Assembly (NCBI RefSeq): GCF_036013915.1
Contig: NZ_CP107899.1
Span: 5,208,001-5,272,000, forward strand
Direction of reading: 5' to 3'
DNA from: Streptomyces sp. NBC_00464
GTDB lineage: Bacteria; Actinomycetota; Actinomycetes; Streptomycetales; Streptomycetaceae
DNA length: 64,000 nucleotides
Shown: positions 1-11,515 of the stretch, piece by piece
Layout of the letters: each line of letters opens with the position of its first letter
How positions within the stretch are numbered: the stretch's first letter is position 1
Made by a program: the position numbers and the translations under genes
The notes under the pieces: generated by a model
Databases searched by the model: none
What the model saw: the letters and a program-made list of their open reading frames with translations, nothing else
What the model was told of the DNA's origin: nothing

Positions 1-365
1 GCGCGCCCGCCGTGACTCCCAGACCGCAGTGCCCCCGTCGCCGAGGCGCCAAGTCAGCCGTGTCGTGAAGGGCCCCGGGCCCTCGGCAGTCCTCTCGATG
101 CGGCTCACTTTTCGACCCTAGCCCTTGAGCGGACATTTGCCTCATATGTGGATCGGCATCCGAGAGTGCTAAGTGGCCACCCCATCTTTTCGGTCAGTTC
201 GGCGAGTCACCGCCTACGACAGCCGGTGACAGGTCGGCTACCAGTCCCGTCCCGATCGTGAAGGGCCAGGTCACGGCCACCAGCCGATACGGGTTTCCGT
301 CAAGAGGTGGCCGTCAGGCAAGATGGGGTGTATCTGCCCACTCATCGATTGCCGGACGGTTTCTC
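1..365. other. Intergenic region upstream of ettA
   Basis: No open frame here has the base composition of a gene. The stretch is less GC-rich between about 100 and 240 than the coding DNA around it, as expected for a promoter region, but I could not fix a convincing -35/-10 pair. A GC-rich self-complementary patch lies near position 70-85. The preceding gene, if any, ends before the window. Confidence 0.5.
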
Positions 366-2030
<1,665 letters not shown>

Positions 2031-2035
2031 TCGTC

Positions 2036-2458
2036 TTGGCTCGTCACATCTACAGCTGCCCGCTGCGCTGGTCGGACATGGATGCCTTCGGGCACGTCAA
2101 CAACGTGGTCTTCCTCCGCTACCTGGAGGAGGCGCGCATCGACTTCATGTTCCGGCTGGCGCCGGGGGACGGCTCGCCGTCGTTCGCGGGCGGGTCCGTC
2201 GTGGCCCGGCACGAGATCGACTACGTGCGCCCGCTGGTCCACCGGCATGCTCCGGTGACCGTCGAGTCGTGGGTCACGAAGATAGGCGCCGCGTCGCTCA
2301 CGATCGCGTACGAGATCAAGGACCCGGACCAGGTGTACGTACGGGCGTCGACCATCGTCGTCCCGTACAACCTGGCCGAGGAGCGGCCCCGGCGGATCTC
2401 CGCCGAGGAGAAGCTCTTCCTCCAGAAGTACCTGGCAGAGGAGCCCGCGGCGGCATGA
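2036..2458 (+). CDS. 4HBT-family acyl-CoA thioesterase
   Basis: A 140-residue single hot-dog domain of the YbgC/FcbC type, which hydrolyses acyl-CoA thioesters in the cytoplasm. The N-terminus reads RWSDMDAFGHVNNVVFLRY, the signature helix of the family with the usual Asp and the HVNN turn. Later segments (HEIDYVRPL and VRASTIVVPYN) fit the remaining strands. The TTG start at 2036 is 5 bp after the ettA stop and leaves no N-terminal overhang. Its own stop overlaps the start of the next gene (ATGA), so the three genes form an operon. The substrate cannot be told from sequence. Confidence 0.88.
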   Translation: MARHIYSCPLRWSDMDAFGHVNNVVFLRYLEEARIDFMFRLAPGDGSPSFAGGSVVARHEIDYVRPLVHRHAPVTVESWVTKIGAASLTIAYEIKDPDQVYVRASTIVVPYNLAEERPRRISAEEKLFLQKYLAEEPAAA

Positions 2459-3138
2459 CCGCGCCCGTGCAGTCCCTGCGGTTCGCCGACGCGAGGGAGG
2501 CCGCCGATCTGGCGGCCTTCCTCGGCCGGCTGCTCCACTACGACCGTGCCGCGGCCGTACGGCTGCAGGCCGGCGGCGGTGCGCTGGCCGTGTTCGGCCG
2601 GCCGCCGTCGTTCGAGGTCCTGGCGATCCGGGCCGTGCGGCTGGCGGATCCGTACGACTTCGACGTGACCGTGTCCGCCGGTGAGCTCCTCGAATCACTG
2701 GAGGAGTCGACCGGCTCCGGTGCCGTCCCCTCGCCCGTGACCGGGCCTCCCTGGACCGGTGTGCTGCCTCCGCGCGGCGGCTGGCAGGAACGGCCGGGGC
2801 TGCCCGGTCCCCTCGCCCTGCGCGCGGCGGTGAGCGACGCCGTCGCCGAGTTCCGTACGCGGGACGCGGCACTGCCCGAGGACCGGCGTACGCGGGCGGA
2901 GCGGGATCTCATCGGGCGTGACATCTGGTCGCGGACCGTCGGCGACACGGAGCTTCCGCTGCGCGCCGTGCACGCGGCGCAGGCGCTCGGTTTTCTGCGT
3001 GCCGCCCCCGATTTCCCCGTCGCCCTGCTGGCCACCGGTGCGTGGCTGCGGCTGCGTACTCCTTACGGGGCCATCGCCCTGCGGCGGGCCGGCGCGGCGG
3101 GCGGGCTGGGGACGCTGGCCGTCTCCGTGGGTGGGTAG
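2455..3138 (+). CDS. Conserved hypothetical protein
   Basis: A 227-residue soluble protein whose ATG overlaps the thioesterase stop (ATGA), so it is translationally coupled to that gene. I do not recognise a domain. The middle (around residues 90-105) is rich in Pro and Gly and looks like a linker. The C-terminal half (from RTRAERDLIGRDIW to LRTPYGAIALRRAG) is Arg/Leu/Ala rich and looks helical. There is no signal peptide or membrane segment. GC at third codon positions is very high throughout, which supports it as a real gene. No function is assigned. Confidence 0.75.
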   Translation: MTAPVQSLRFADAREAADLAAFLGRLLHYDRAAAVRLQAGGGALAVFGRPPSFEVLAIRAVRLADPYDFDVTVSAGELLESLEESTGSGAVPSPVTGPPWTGVLPPRGGWQERPGLPGPLALRAAVSDAVAEFRTRDAALPEDRRTRAERDLIGRDIWSRTVGDTELPLRAVHAAQALGFLRAAPDFPVALLATGAWLRLRTPYGAIALRRAGAAGGLGTLAVSVGG

Positions 3139-3156
3139 CACCCTCAGGAAGGCGCG

Positions 3157-4206
3157 TCACCAGCGCATGTGGACGTCCTCGGCCCAGCCCAGCAGGCGTT
3201 CCACGGCGATCTTCGTGCCGTCGTCGGTGCGGATGTGCCCGTCGTAGTACCCGAAGCACTGGTCGGTGCGGTTGTCGATCAGGCCGGTCTCCGTGCGTGT
3301 CGACCGGCTGTGGAACGGGGTGAACGTCAGGTCGACCTGGTCGGACGAGGGCGTGCGGATGGTCCAGGGCGCGAAGAAGTCGGCCGTCGACCACTGCCAG
3401 TCCAGTTCTTCGCCGATCTTGGTGAGCCGGCCGTCCACGCAGAGCCCGTTCTCCGTGGAGCCGGTGCCCGCCGTCCAGCGTCCGCCGAACTGGAGGCCCA
3501 CCGTGTGGCCGTCGGTGCGTCCGGACGCGGCGCCCCAGTTCCAGTCGACCGTGCGCGGCCAGCGGCCGCGGCCGTGGTCCAGGACGGCCCAGGTGTCGTC
3601 CCCGTCGAACTCCAGGAACTCGCTGCCGATCCTGACCCGGCCGGACGCGGGGAGTGCGGTGTGCTTGGAGGTGTACTGGAAGCGCTGCTCGCTCCACGGC
3701 ACGACGACGGAGAGCGACTCGTGCTCCGGCGGGCGGGCGACCAGGAGGTCGACCTCCAGCGGAATCCGGTCCGCGGTCAGGCAGCGGGCCCTCAGCCGGG
3801 TGCCGGCGTTCTCGTCGTGGATCTCGATGCGCACCTTGCCGCGGGCCGGCCGTTCGGGTCCGACCACCACGTCCCGGGAGCCGGGGGCGCCCGCGACGGT
3901 GTCGGGGAGCTCGACTCCGAAGCCGCCGGGGATGACCGCGGTACGTTCCAGTTCGAGGCCGCCCGGTGCGTATTCGAGCAGGTAGACGGTGTTCAGCGCG
4001 AGGAAGTCGAGGTCACTGACGGTCAGCGCCACCAGATGGGTGGGCGTCGTCACACACCAGTACTCCCAGCGCTTGGTGCGGCCCCAGCCGCGCAGATTGG
4101 CGCGGTGCAGAGGCGTCCGGGACCAGCCGACCGCGGCCGGATCGAGAGTGCCGTCGGGCAGGCAGAGGTCGACGGGCTCGGTGATCTCGCGTTCGGTCGT
4201 CGTCAT
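3157..4206 (-). CDS. DUF2804 domain-containing protein
   Basis: A 349-residue protein covered end to end by a DUF2804-type fold. It has the characteristic segments LCLPDGTLDP, GRTKRWEYWC, VLDHGRGRWPR, DWNWGAASG and FGYYDGHI, whose Trp/Gly-rich beta pattern resembles lipocalin-like AttH proteins. There is no signal sequence. The ATG at 4206 is the natural start. It converges on the preceding + strand gene with an 18-bp gap, so neither has room for a long terminator. The biochemical role of the family is not established. Confidence 0.82.
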   Translation of the reverse strand: MTTTEREITEPVDLCLPDGTLDPAAVGWSRTPLHRANLRGWGRTKRWEYWCVTTPTHLVALTVSDLDFLALNTVYLLEYAPGGLELERTAVIPGGFGVELPDTVAGAPGSRDVVVGPERPARGKVRIEIHDENAGTRLRARCLTADRIPLEVDLLVARPPEHESLSVVVPWSEQRFQYTSKHTALPASGRVRIGSEFLEFDGDDTWAVLDHGRGRWPRTVDWNWGAASGRTDGHTVGLQFGGRWTAGTGSTENGLCVDGRLTKIGEELDWQWSTADFFAPWTIRTPSSDQVDLTFTPFHSRSTRTETGLIDNRTDQCFGYYDGHIRTDDGTKIAVERLLGWAEDVHMRW

Positions 4207-4252
4207 GCGCGGATCCTAGGCCAAACCGCTGCTCAGAAATCGGGCCCAGCTG

Positions 4253-5221
4253 CTATTCGGGCCTCGGCTCCGGGCCGTCCGGCCACACCCCGATGTGGTC
4301 CTGCTCCAGTTCCAGCATCACTCGGTGCTCCATGCCCAGCGCCTGGGTGTAGTCCGCGGGCAGTTGGAGCCGGCCCGCCCGGTCGAGCATCGCGTACTCG
4401 CGCGCCACCTGGGACTCCTGGCCCGTCGCCGCGTCGACCTCCGTGCGGCGCAGCACCTCGAAGGAGGTGCGGCCGTCGCGGATGGCCACCGTGCGGCGGA
4501 CCTCGTTCGCGACCGCCTGGTCGTGCGTGACGATCACGATCGTCGTGCCGAGCTCCTCGTTCGCGCGGCGGAAGGCGGCGAAGACCTGTTCGCCGGTGGC
4601 CGAGTCCAGTTCCCCGGTCGGCTCGTCGGCGAGCAGCACCGAGGGCGAGTTGGCCAGCGAGACCGCGATCGCCACCCGCTGCTGCTGACCGCCGGACATC
4701 TGCTGCGGGCGCCGGTCGCGGCAGTCGGCCACGTCCAGCATCTTCAGCAACGACTCGGCGCGCGCGGTGCGTTCGCGATTGCGGCCGCGGCCGCGCAGTT
4801 GCATCGGCAGGGTGACGTTCTGGATCGCGGTCAGATAGGGGAGCAGGTTGCGCGAGGTCTGCTGCCAGACGAAGCCGACGACGTCCCGGCGGTAGCGGAG
4901 CCGTTCCTTCTGGCCCATGGAGAGCAGGTCGCAGCCCGCGACCTTCGCCGCACCTGCCGTGGGTTCGTCCAGGCCCGCCAGGATGTTCATCAACGTCGAC
5001 TTGCCGCTGCCGGACGCGCCGACCAGGGCCAGCAACTCGCCCTCTGTGACCAGGAGATCGAGGCCCTGAAGGGCCTGCACCTCCACTCCGTCCGTGGTGA
5101 AGATGCGGACCAGCCGGTCGCAGGCGATCAGCGCGTCATGTCCGTAGGAGGGCCGGTCGCGGCGGGCGGTGGCCCGCTGTTCGAGCTCCGCGAGTGTGGA
5201 ATCGGTCGACGGCGTCGTCAT
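4253..5221 (-). CDS. ABC transporter ATP-binding protein (MacB/LolD type)
   Basis: A 322-residue ABC ATPase that powers the two FtsX-type permeases encoded just upstream. Walker A is GASGSGKST (68-76), the Q-loop lies at about 120, the signature is MSGGQ (175-179), Walker B is VLLADEP (195-201) and the switch His is at 233 in VTHD. Residues 245-322 form a C-terminal extension beyond the usual ATPase core. The ATG at 5221 overlaps the stop of the upstream permease gene (ATGA). The cassette is of the lipoprotein-translocation/macrolide-export class, which acts by mechanotransmission; the substrate is unknown. Confidence 0.9.
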   Translation of the reverse strand: MTTPSTDSTLAELEQRATARRDRPSYGHDALIACDRLVRIFTTDGVEVQALQGLDLLVTEGELLALVGASGSGKSTLMNILAGLDEPTAGAAKVAGCDLLSMGQKERLRYRRDVVGFVWQQTSRNLLPYLTAIQNVTLPMQLRGRGRNRERTARAESLLKMLDVADCRDRRPQQMSGGQQQRVAIAVSLANSPSVLLADEPTGELDSATGEQVFAAFRRANEELGTTIVIVTHDQAVANEVRRTVAIRDGRTSFEVLRRTEVDAATGQESQVAREYAMLDRAGRLQLPADYTQALGMEHRVMLELEQDHIGVWPDGPEPRPE

Positions 5222-8031
5222 CGGGAGTCTCCTGCCCTGAGTTCGGTGATCGATCCACGGCGGCCGGCCCACCAGGCCTGCACGCCGGCCACCACCGCGG
5301 CGAGGACGATCACGCCCACCGCCGGCAGGACCAGCGACCACGGATCGGTCCGCAGCGGTGCGGTGTCCAGCAGGCCGGAGCCGGGACTGGACGAGAGCGC
5401 GAGGCGTACCAGATCGATGCCCGGTGACAGCAGCGCGATGGTCGCCCAGCCGACGAGGAGTCCGCCCCCGGCGGCCAGCAGTGCCTGCGGCATGGCCTCG
5501 AAGCCGAGGAGACGGCCGCCCTGCCGGGAGGTGAGGCCCATGGTGCGCAGCCGTGCCAGCAGCGTGGTGCGTTCCGGGGCGGTCTGCAGCAGTGAGAGGA
5601 GGACGGCGAGCAGGGCGTATCCGGCCCCGGCCGCGATCGCCGCCAGGTAGATCCGCTCGGCCCCCGTCTGCATGGGGGTGTCGACGTACGTGGCACGCTC
5701 CTCGGCGCGCAGCTGCACGTGGACGTCCTCGCCCGTGTGCCGGGCCGCCGTGCGCAGCGCCCCGGCGTCGAGGCGGTCGCCGGTGAGCAGCAGCGCGGTG
5801 GTCTGCCGATGGGTGAGCGAGGCGGAGTTCACGATGATGAACGAGGAGTCGTCGACGGCGGGCGTGTCGGCGACCGTGCCCGCCACCCGCACCTTGAAGT
5901 CCCCGGCCAGCGACTGGAGATCGCGCGGCCGGTCGCCGAGCCGCTCGGCGACGGACGGTGAGACGAGGACCGGCAGCACCCGGTCCTTCGACGGCATCGT
6001 GCCCTTGGGCGTCGCGGGTCCGGTCGCCTTCAGCCGGTCGGCGGAGAAGGCGCCGATGCCGGTGGAGCGGGCCAGCCGGGCGTAGGCGGCCGGGTCGACG
6101 CCGATCAGGGTGGCCCCCTTGGCGTCCTCGAATCCGCTCTCGGGCGCCGGCAGGGCGACCCCGTACTCGATCTGGACCTGCGCCACGTCCCGTACGCCGT
6201 CCGTCTTCCGCACCGCACGGACCAGACGGTCCGACAGGGGTACGGAGTCGGCCTGGCCACTGACGCGGGCATCGGCGCCGACGGCGCGCACCGCCGCGCC
6301 GTCGCGGGCGTCCGCGACCCCGGCAAGCACCGAGCCGCCGAACGCCGCCGTCGTCAGCGCGACCAGCAGCGCGAGCAGCGGCAGCGTGCCGGCGGCGGAG
6401 GAGCGTCCGGCGCGGGCCAGCGAAAGGAAGCCGACCGCGCCGCGCAGCCGGGACACGGAGCGCAGGGCGAGCCGCAGCGGCAGCGGGTAGAGCCGGACGA
6501 GGACCACGGCGGCGATCAGTCCGACCAGTACGGGGGCCGAGCTGATCAGCAGGTCGGTGCCGCCGGCACCGTCCGTGCCGCGTCGGCGCAGCGCGGCGAC
6601 GGCGCCGACGGCCAGGACCAGCAGGGTGAGTTCGGCGACGGTACGCCGTCGGGACGGGCGGGCGGACACCAGGTCGTCGCGGCCGCCGTGCAGTTGCGGG
6701 GTGCGGTGCAGCAGTGTCGTACGCAGCGGGAGTGCGGCGCAGACGAGGACGACGACCGCGGCGGCTCCGGCGACCGCGGGCCACAGCCGGGCCTCGCCGA
6801 CGGCAAGGACCGCGAGCAGCAGTCCCAGCGCCCCGGCCGGCACCGCCGTCACCGCGGTCTCGGCCAGCAGCCGGCCCCCGATGCCGGTCAGGGACCCGCC
6901 GCGGGCCCGCAGCAGGGCCAGTTCGGCGTGGCGGCGGCCTGCCATCAGCCCGCCCGTCATCAGCAGGACGACGGCGGCGACGGCCCCGATGCCGACGGCG
7001 GCGACCGTGACGACGGGCTGGATCGCGGCCCGCATCCCGTCGTAGGCCGTCAGGACCTCGTCCAGGTCGGTCGAGGCCGTGACCGTTTTACCGGCGACCC
7101 CGCGCATCTTCAGCAGCTCGGGGCCGCCCTCCAGGGAGGCCACCGCGGACCGCAGCCGCGGCACATCGAGCGCGGTGAGCCGCGCACCGTCCGGCGCGAT
7201 CCGCCAGTACAGCTCGGGCTGGCCGGTGGTGGCGAGCAGGGCCGGTGCGGCGTCCGGCGGGAGCAGCAGCGCCGCGATCCAGTAGTAGCGCGGCGTCTCC
7301 TTGGTGGGCTTGGCCACCAGGGACGGGGTACGGAGCAGGGGTTCGGCCGACCAGTAGGAGGCGCCGGGGTCCCGCGGGGTGACGATGCCGGTGATCCGTA
7401 CCGTCAGCGGCTCACCGCCACGCGTGGGGACGGCGATGGTCGCGCCGGGCTTGATCCGCAGGGCCTTCGCGGTCTCCTCGGTGACGGCGGCCTCGACCTC
7501 CCGGGTGGTGAGGGACACCTCGCCGTGGACGGCGGGCCACTTCCCCGTGCGCAGGGTGGAATGGTCGGGCAGCGCGGACTGGGTGACGTACGTCAGCGCG
7601 GGGTCGAGACCGTAGGGGCGGGGGAACCACGGTTCGGCCGCCGGGATCGGCTCCGAGGTGCGCACCCCGTACGCGGACTGGGAGGCGTCGGCCCGCACCG
7701 GGTCGGGGAGTCCGGCCAGGATCCGGCGCTGCACGGAGGACAGCGTGGCCCCGCGCACCGCGGACTCGCGGGCGGCCACCGGAATTTCCAGGCCGGGCTG
7801 GGGTCCGCTCAGTTCCAGGACGCTGCGGGTGGGGTCGACGTCGACGAGGTCGTGGCGCAGCCCCCTGTTCTCGTAGTTGTCGACGGCCCGGGGGAAGGCC
7901 GCGGCGAGGAAGGCCGTCACCACCACCAGGAGCGCGAACGCGCAGGCGGCGCCGGGGGCGGTCCGCAGCCGGGTGCGTACCCAGGGGGCGCAGGCGGTCG
8001 CGGCACGGGGGGTTCTCGTTTCCGGGCTCAT
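5218..8031 (-). CDS. FtsX-like ABC transporter permease (937 aa)
   Basis: A large integral membrane protein with an N-terminal transmembrane helix (AFALLVVVTAFLAAAFP), a long extracytoplasmic region, and clusters of helices near residues 345-420, 450-560 and in the C-terminal 200 residues (for example YLAAIAAGAGYALLAVLLSLL). This is the two-FtsX-unit arrangement. The motif LRARGGSLTGIGG after a helix and LLARLRTMGLTSRQGG near the C-terminus are the coupling elements of FtsX domains. The gene overlaps the downstream ATPase by 4 bp and follows the other permease by 1 bp. Together they probably form an exporter or envelope-remodelling machine. Confidence 0.87.
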   Translation of the reverse strand: MSPETRTPRAATACAPWVRTRLRTAPGAACAFALLVVVTAFLAAAFPRAVDNYENRGLRHDLVDVDPTRSVLELSGPQPGLEIPVAARESAVRGATLSSVQRRILAGLPDPVRADASQSAYGVRTSEPIPAAEPWFPRPYGLDPALTYVTQSALPDHSTLRTGKWPAVHGEVSLTTREVEAAVTEETAKALRIKPGATIAVPTRGGEPLTVRITGIVTPRDPGASYWSAEPLLRTPSLVAKPTKETPRYYWIAALLLPPDAAPALLATTGQPELYWRIAPDGARLTALDVPRLRSAVASLEGGPELLKMRGVAGKTVTASTDLDEVLTAYDGMRAAIQPVVTVAAVGIGAVAAVVLLMTGGLMAGRRHAELALLRARGGSLTGIGGRLLAETAVTAVPAGALGLLLAVLAVGEARLWPAVAGAAAVVVLVCAALPLRTTLLHRTPQLHGGRDDLVSARPSRRRTVAELTLLVLAVGAVAALRRRGTDGAGGTDLLISSAPVLVGLIAAVVLVRLYPLPLRLALRSVSRLRGAVGFLSLARAGRSSAAGTLPLLALLVALTTAAFGGSVLAGVADARDGAAVRAVGADARVSGQADSVPLSDRLVRAVRKTDGVRDVAQVQIEYGVALPAPESGFEDAKGATLIGVDPAAYARLARSTGIGAFSADRLKATGPATPKGTMPSKDRVLPVLVSPSVAERLGDRPRDLQSLAGDFKVRVAGTVADTPAVDDSSFIIVNSASLTHRQTTALLLTGDRLDAGALRTAARHTGEDVHVQLRAEERATYVDTPMQTGAERIYLAAIAAGAGYALLAVLLSLLQTAPERTTLLARLRTMGLTSRQGGRLLGFEAMPQALLAAGGGLLVGWATIALLSPGIDLVRLALSSSPGSGLLDTAPLRTDPWSLVLPAVGVIVLAAVVAGVQAWWAGRRGSITELRAGDSR

Positions 8032-8032
8032 G

Positions 8033-11000
8033 TCAGTTGTCCCCCTGGGTGCGCAGCGATGTCGCCGGGTCGGCGCGGCGCAGCGTGAGGGCCGCGACGA
8101 TGAGCAGCGGCAGCGCCGCCACCCCGGCCAGCAGCGCGGCCACCTGTCCGGCCGGCAGCTGTACCAGCACCGGGGGCACCGGCTGGGCCGCCTGTCCGGT
8201 CAGCACGATCAGCGGCACGACGGCCCGGGTGAGGAGGGCTCCGAGCGCGGCCCCGACGAGCAGCCCGATCGTGATCAGTACGCCCTGTTCGGCGGCGGTC
8301 ATCCGGGCGAGCTGGCGGCGAGGGGTGCCCAGGGCCCGCAGTACGGCGAACTCGGCGGAACGCTCCCGCTGCGATCCGACCGCGGCCACGGCGAAGCCGA
8401 CCGCGGCCAGCGCGGCGGCGATGACCGCCACCGCGAGCAGCGCGGACTGCGGACCGGCCCCCAGCGGGTCGCTGATCAGGTCCTCGGCGACCTCGTCGCG
8501 CACCTGGACCTGTGCGGGGTCGGTGTCGGGCTGCTTGCGCAGCGCGGCCGCGACCTCGGCGGCCCGGCCCGGTTCGGTGCTCAGCCACCACTCGGTGGCG
8601 GTGAGCCGGGCGTTGGGGCGCTCGGCGAAGACCTGGGCCAGGGAGCGGAGGTCGAGAAGCAGGGCCCCGCCGTCCCGCGCCCGCTGCGATTCCCCGGTGG
8701 AGGCGGAGGAGCCCGAGCCGGGTCCGGTGGTCGGCAGCCGGTGCACGGTCCGCGCGATCCGCACCCGGACCGTCTCGCCGGCCAGGGTCACGTCGATGTC
8801 CTGCCCCTGCTTCGCCCCGGTCGCCTTCAGATAGGCGTCCGTGGCCACGGCGTTCAGGGCGGCCGGGGCCTTGGCGCGGGTCGCGGTGATCCGCACGTTG
8901 AGGGCCGGGACCGCCCACACCGCGTCCTCGGCCGTGACGGATCCCGTGGCGTTGTCGAGGCCCAGCGGGGTCGTGGCCGAGGCGGTCGGGTGGGCGGGCG
9001 CACCGGGCTCCACCTCACCGAACGCGTCGGCGGTCACCGCCGCCTCCCAGCGGAAGCCGTCCGGGACCGGGACCCGCTGTTCGGCGCCGCCCGTCCCGAC
9101 GGTCCGCAGGGCGCTCACGGCGAGCCGGTGCGATTCCCCGTGGCCGACGGGCTGCTTGCTGTCCAGCTCGATCCCGGTGAGGGCGAGCTCACCGGCGGCG
9201 GCCACGTCGACCGAGACCGGATGCGCCTTGCCGTCGACGGGCACGGAGCCCACGACCACCTGGTACGGGATGCCGTAGCGGTCCTCAAGACCCACGGTGA
9301 CCAGCGGCCCCATGCCGGACGGCGAGACCTTGCCGGGCGCGGTCACGGCGGAGATCCGTACGTCGAAGCGGAGCTGCGTGCTGTTCTTCGGCAGCAGCAG
9401 TCCGGCGCGGGCCGGCTTCGGCGGGGAGAGCGTGTCGAACAGCCCGTCCACGGACCCGTCGCCGAGGTCGTCGCGCATCAGCATCCGCTCGTCGGCGCGC
9501 GCGGTGTCCAGCGCCAGTACCTCTGCGGTGCGCTCGTCGGAGAGGTCCACCGATGCGCGGAAGGCGGGCGCCGCGTTCCGTACGCCCGGCAGCTTCGCGT
9601 ACGCACCCGATTTCGCCGGGTCCGCGCTGACCCCGCCCGTCATGCGCACCGACGCACCTGACCTGAAGTCGGCCTGGTCGCTCTGCGAACGGTTCCAGGA
9701 GGCGCTCTGCCCGATCGCCAGCATCCCCATCGCCACCGCGAGCACCAGCAGCAGCACCGGCCCGGCCCCGCGCAGGGGGCGGCGGCTGAACTGCCAGCCG
9801 GCCAGTGCCGTCGCCAGACCGCGGCCGCCCGCCGCCCGGCGTTCCGCGAGCCTCGCGGCGGGGGGCAGCAGACGCAGCGTCAGTACGGTGCCGGCGAGCA
9901 GGGCCAGCGCGGGCGCGGCCACCAGCAGCGGATCGATGCCGAGATCGCCCTGGCGGTCGCCGCTGAGCGCGCCGCCGCCCGAGCCCTTGGTCTGCCGGTC
10001 CAGCTGCCAGTACGCGACCGCCGCGATCACCAGCAGAGCGATGTCCGCGCCCGCCCGCACCGGCGCGGGCAGCGCGGCGGAACGGGTGGAGCGCCGCCCC
10101 CCGGCACTGGCGGCCAGCGCCGGGGCCACGACCGCGAGTGCGCAGGCCAGCGCGGTGACGGCCGCGATCAGCCACACCTGGCCGGTGACGCCTCCGTCGA
10201 GCCGCAGCCCGATCCGGGAGAGTTCGCTGCGGTCCGCCAGGAGCCGGGTGAGCGGTCCGGAGAGCAGCGGGGCGACGAGGGCGGCCGGCAGCGCCAGCAG
10301 CAGCGCCTCGACCGCGGCGAGCGAGGTGATCCGGGCGCGCGATCCGCCGCGCGCCCGCAGCAGCTCGGTCTCGCCGCCGCGCTCGCTGCTGAGCAGCCGT
10401 GCCACCAGCAGCAGGGCGTACCCGGCGAGCAGGACCAGCTGCACCGCCACGATCGTCAGCGTGGAGCGGGAGACCAGCAGGGCCCGGTCGATCTGGTCGA
10501 GAACGGTGGGCAGCGAGGTCTGCGCACTGGCCCCGTCCTTGAACTCCGCAACGGCGAGCAGGGCCTTCGGTCCCGTGGTCGCCGACTCGTGCAGCGCGGC
10601 CATCCGGTCCGTGGTGACGGTCCGGAAGTCGGCGGCGGCCAGCCAGGACATCTCGCCGGAACTGATCCGGCCGGAGCCGAGCACGGCCGGGTCGGTGAGC
10701 AGCGGACCGTACGTCGTGAAGACGACCTTGCGGATGCCGCGCCCCCCGAGCGCGTCCAGCTGCCAGTACGGATCGGACTGGTCCGCGGCCTTGTAGAGGC
10801 CGGTGACCAGGATCTGTACGGGCTTCCCGCCGAGCCGGTCGGTGAGCTTCAGCCGGGCTCCGGGCTTCAGCCCGAGGACGTCGGCGGCCGTGGTCGGGAG
10901 CGCGACCTGGACGGGGGCGCCGGCCCTGCCCGCGCCGGCGACCGGCGGGCGGCCCGCGGTGAGCCGGATCCGGCTGCGGTCCAGGGAGGCGAAGTGCGTG

Positions 11001-11356
11001 AGGTCGGGATCGCCGCGACGGGCGGCGGGGTCCTGAAGACTGCGCGGTAGCGCGTACGGCCCGGAGGACTCCAGCTTCCGTACGGTCACCGGGAGCCCGT
11101 CGAACGTGTCACGGGCGGCCTTGCGCGCGGACGCGTCGGCGGCGGCCCGCCGGTCCCGCTCCACCTGCGCGGATATGACGAGGGAGGCGGGCGCGGCGGA
11201 GCGGTGGGTCAGGGTGTGGCGCAGCGCGGCGTCACCGATGGATCCGGAGAAGGCGGTGAGGGCGGCCAGGACCGAGGTGGTCAGGAGGACGGCCAGGACG
11301 GCTGCGGCGAGAAGGAGCCGGTGGGCCCTTATCCGCAGAAAGACGAACCCCGTCAC
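8033..11356 (-). CDS. FtsX-like ABC transporter permease (1107 aa)
   Basis: First gene of a three-gene ABC operon. The N-terminus has a positively charged start and one helix (LLLAAAVLAVLLTTSVLAAL). A large outer domain follows, then several helices with the FtsX signature LLRARGGSRARITSL at about 340 and a second unit ending with EFAVLRALGTPRRQLARM and three further helices. The two permeases of this operon share the layout but differ clearly in sequence, so they probably form a heterodimer with the ATPase encoded at the end of the operon. Upstream lie about 160 bp of AT-richer DNA that must hold the promoter. Confidence 0.87.
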   Translation of the reverse strand: MTGFVFLRIRAHRLLLAAAVLAVLLTTSVLAALTAFSGSIGDAALRHTLTHRSAAPASLVISAQVERDRRAAADASARKAARDTFDGLPVTVRKLESSGPYALPRSLQDPAARRGDPDLTHFASLDRSRIRLTAGRPPVAGAGRAGAPVQVALPTTAADVLGLKPGARLKLTDRLGGKPVQILVTGLYKAADQSDPYWQLDALGGRGIRKVVFTTYGPLLTDPAVLGSGRISSGEMSWLAAADFRTVTTDRMAALHESATTGPKALLAVAEFKDGASAQTSLPTVLDQIDRALLVSRSTLTIVAVQLVLLAGYALLLVARLLSSERGGETELLRARGGSRARITSLAAVEALLLALPAALVAPLLSGPLTRLLADRSELSRIGLRLDGGVTGQVWLIAAVTALACALAVVAPALAASAGGRRSTRSAALPAPVRAGADIALLVIAAVAYWQLDRQTKGSGGGALSGDRQGDLGIDPLLVAAPALALLAGTVLTLRLLPPAARLAERRAAGGRGLATALAGWQFSRRPLRGAGPVLLLVLAVAMGMLAIGQSASWNRSQSDQADFRSGASVRMTGGVSADPAKSGAYAKLPGVRNAAPAFRASVDLSDERTAEVLALDTARADERMLMRDDLGDGSVDGLFDTLSPPKPARAGLLLPKNSTQLRFDVRISAVTAPGKVSPSGMGPLVTVGLEDRYGIPYQVVVGSVPVDGKAHPVSVDVAAAGELALTGIELDSKQPVGHGESHRLAVSALRTVGTGGAEQRVPVPDGFRWEAAVTADAFGEVEPGAPAHPTASATTPLGLDNATGSVTAEDAVWAVPALNVRITATRAKAPAALNAVATDAYLKATGAKQGQDIDVTLAGETVRVRIARTVHRLPTTGPGSGSSASTGESQRARDGGALLLDLRSLAQVFAERPNARLTATEWWLSTEPGRAAEVAAALRKQPDTDPAQVQVRDEVAEDLISDPLGAGPQSALLAVAVIAAALAAVGFAVAAVGSQRERSAEFAVLRALGTPRRQLARMTAAEQGVLITIGLLVGAALGALLTRAVVPLIVLTGQAAQPVPPVLVQLPAGQVAALLAGVAALPLLIVAALTLRRADPATSLRTQGDN

Positions 11357-11515
11357 CTGGCCCCCTAGTCACCGCTCACATCGCCCCCCGGCGCGTCGTC
11401 TCGGATGCTTTCAGACGGCAGCTGCTGCTGGAAACCGCTTACGGGTACACCTTGATGGGATTGTGATCGATATCCGACGGTGGAGTACCGGATTCCGCAC
11501 ACCTGCGACCGGGGC

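Noticed and set aside
4253..6784. 843-residue fusion of permease and ATPase
   Set aside because: The first part is the permease region read in the wrong frame. The ATPase starts at 5221, overlapping the true permease stop.
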